Below are positions 63,578-64,000 of a stretch of DNA of 64,000 bases, piece by piece. Source of the stretch: Rhabdophis nuchalis. Lineage: Eukaryota; Chordata; Lepidosauria; Squamata; Natricidae. The translations under genes were made by a program, and so were the position numbers. Position 1 is the stretch's first letter. The number at the start of each line of letters is the position of its first letter. The notes under the pieces are model-generated. The model ran no database searches, had not been told where the DNA came from, and saw only the letters and a program-made list of their open reading frames with translations. The stretch lies in assembly GCA_039707465.1 (NCBI GenBank), contig CM077643.1:201401605-201465604 (forward strand), in the 5' to 3' direction.

Positions 63578-64000
63578 GTGTGCTCTACCTGCTTCATCAT
63601 CCACGGCGGACTACCTCATCCTTTCCTTTCCGGAGAACCTTGAGGGAATCTTTGAGGGAGAGAGGCAGTTCAGAAATTTGAAACATAAATAATTTGTATA
63701 TGTATCTTTTTTGCCTTCAAATCAGGCTTTATTCCTGGGTACTTCCTGGATATGTCTGTACAGTTTTCGGTAGTGGTTTATCACTGCCTGCTACCTAAAA
63801 GCTGAGAAACAATGACTGGCCTGAGGCCACCCTGTTGGCTTTGTGTTGAAGGTGGTACTAGAACTCATGAACTCTTGGTTTCTATCTTGATGCTTTAACC
63901 AGTACACCAAACAGGCTCTTATATGCATCAATACTAATTTATTATTAGAATTTTGGGTTTTTTACTTTTCTTAGATCCCTGTAATAATAGCCACTTGTGG
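63578..64000. other. Intronic end of window with a tRNA-derived SINE
   Basis: On the minus strand 63775-63925 reads 'gtttggtgtactggttaaag' (A-box-like), then 'gagttctagtacc' (B-box-like) and the SINE body. It belongs to the squamate SINE family seen at 10.9 and 11.2 kb. The rest is unrecognised, and no BOLL exon was found. Confidence 0.65.

Noticed and set aside
49476..64000. BOLL RRM exons on the minus strand
   Set aside because: No sequence resembling the RRM or the GVAYFHTPEV region was found among the repeats; the exons probably lie beyond 64000.

Overview
This is vertebrate nuclear DNA, almost certainly from a squamate reptile and most likely a snake. It is AT-rich and intron-dominated. 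It carries L2-like, CR1 and L1 LINEs, a BovB/Sauria-type insertion, squamate tRNA-derived SINEs, hAT MITEs, Tc1 elements and many microsatellites. The species was not determined.

Two host genes are readable from spliced exons, both on the minus strand. RFTN2 (raftlin-2) contributes seven coding exons between 23079 (start codon) and 4439. Its last exons lie before base 1 or were not recognised. BOLL (boule-like germline RNA-binding protein) contributes its last five coding exons between 49475 and 38501 (stop codon). Its RRM exons must lie beyond base 64000. All coding junctions used obey GT-AG and keep frame. The order RFTN2-BOLL on one strand matches human 2q33.1, but the intronless MARS2 gene that lies between them in human was not found here.

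The most interesting signal is a repeat family with built-in type I hammerhead ribozymes. At 3.4-4.1 kb, in RFTN2 intron 7, two tandem units each carry a complete hammerhead, with cleavage sites exactly 340 nt apart. At 41.9-42.7 kb, in a BOLL intron, a diverged set carries three more, one inverted. Stems I, II and III covary between copies while the CUGANGA and GAAA core is kept. Each unit also has A-box and B-box-like Pol III promoter sequences. This looks like a metazoan retrozyme, Penelope-associated or Sm-alpha-like element.

Layout: 1-980 L2-like LINE end; 3.3-4.3 kb hammerhead repeats and hairpins; 4.4-23.1 kb RFTN2 exons, with L2-like LINEs in introns 2 and 1, one of them interrupted by an opposite-strand LINE and by a hAT MITE; 23.1-35 kb intergenic DNA with TIR elements; 35-38.5 kb repeat-poor probable BOLL 3' UTR; 38.5-49.5 kb BOLL exons with L1, hammerhead, hAT and CR1 repeats; 49.5-64 kb BOLL intron packed with nested mobile elements. 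That intron holds a Tc1 element containing a second Tc1, an L2-like LINE with 63 bp of copied filler at its 5' junction, and a Rex1-like LINE that itself holds a MITE. A CR1 follows, then an L1 ORF1-only (HAL1-like) element split in frame by another L2-like LINE.
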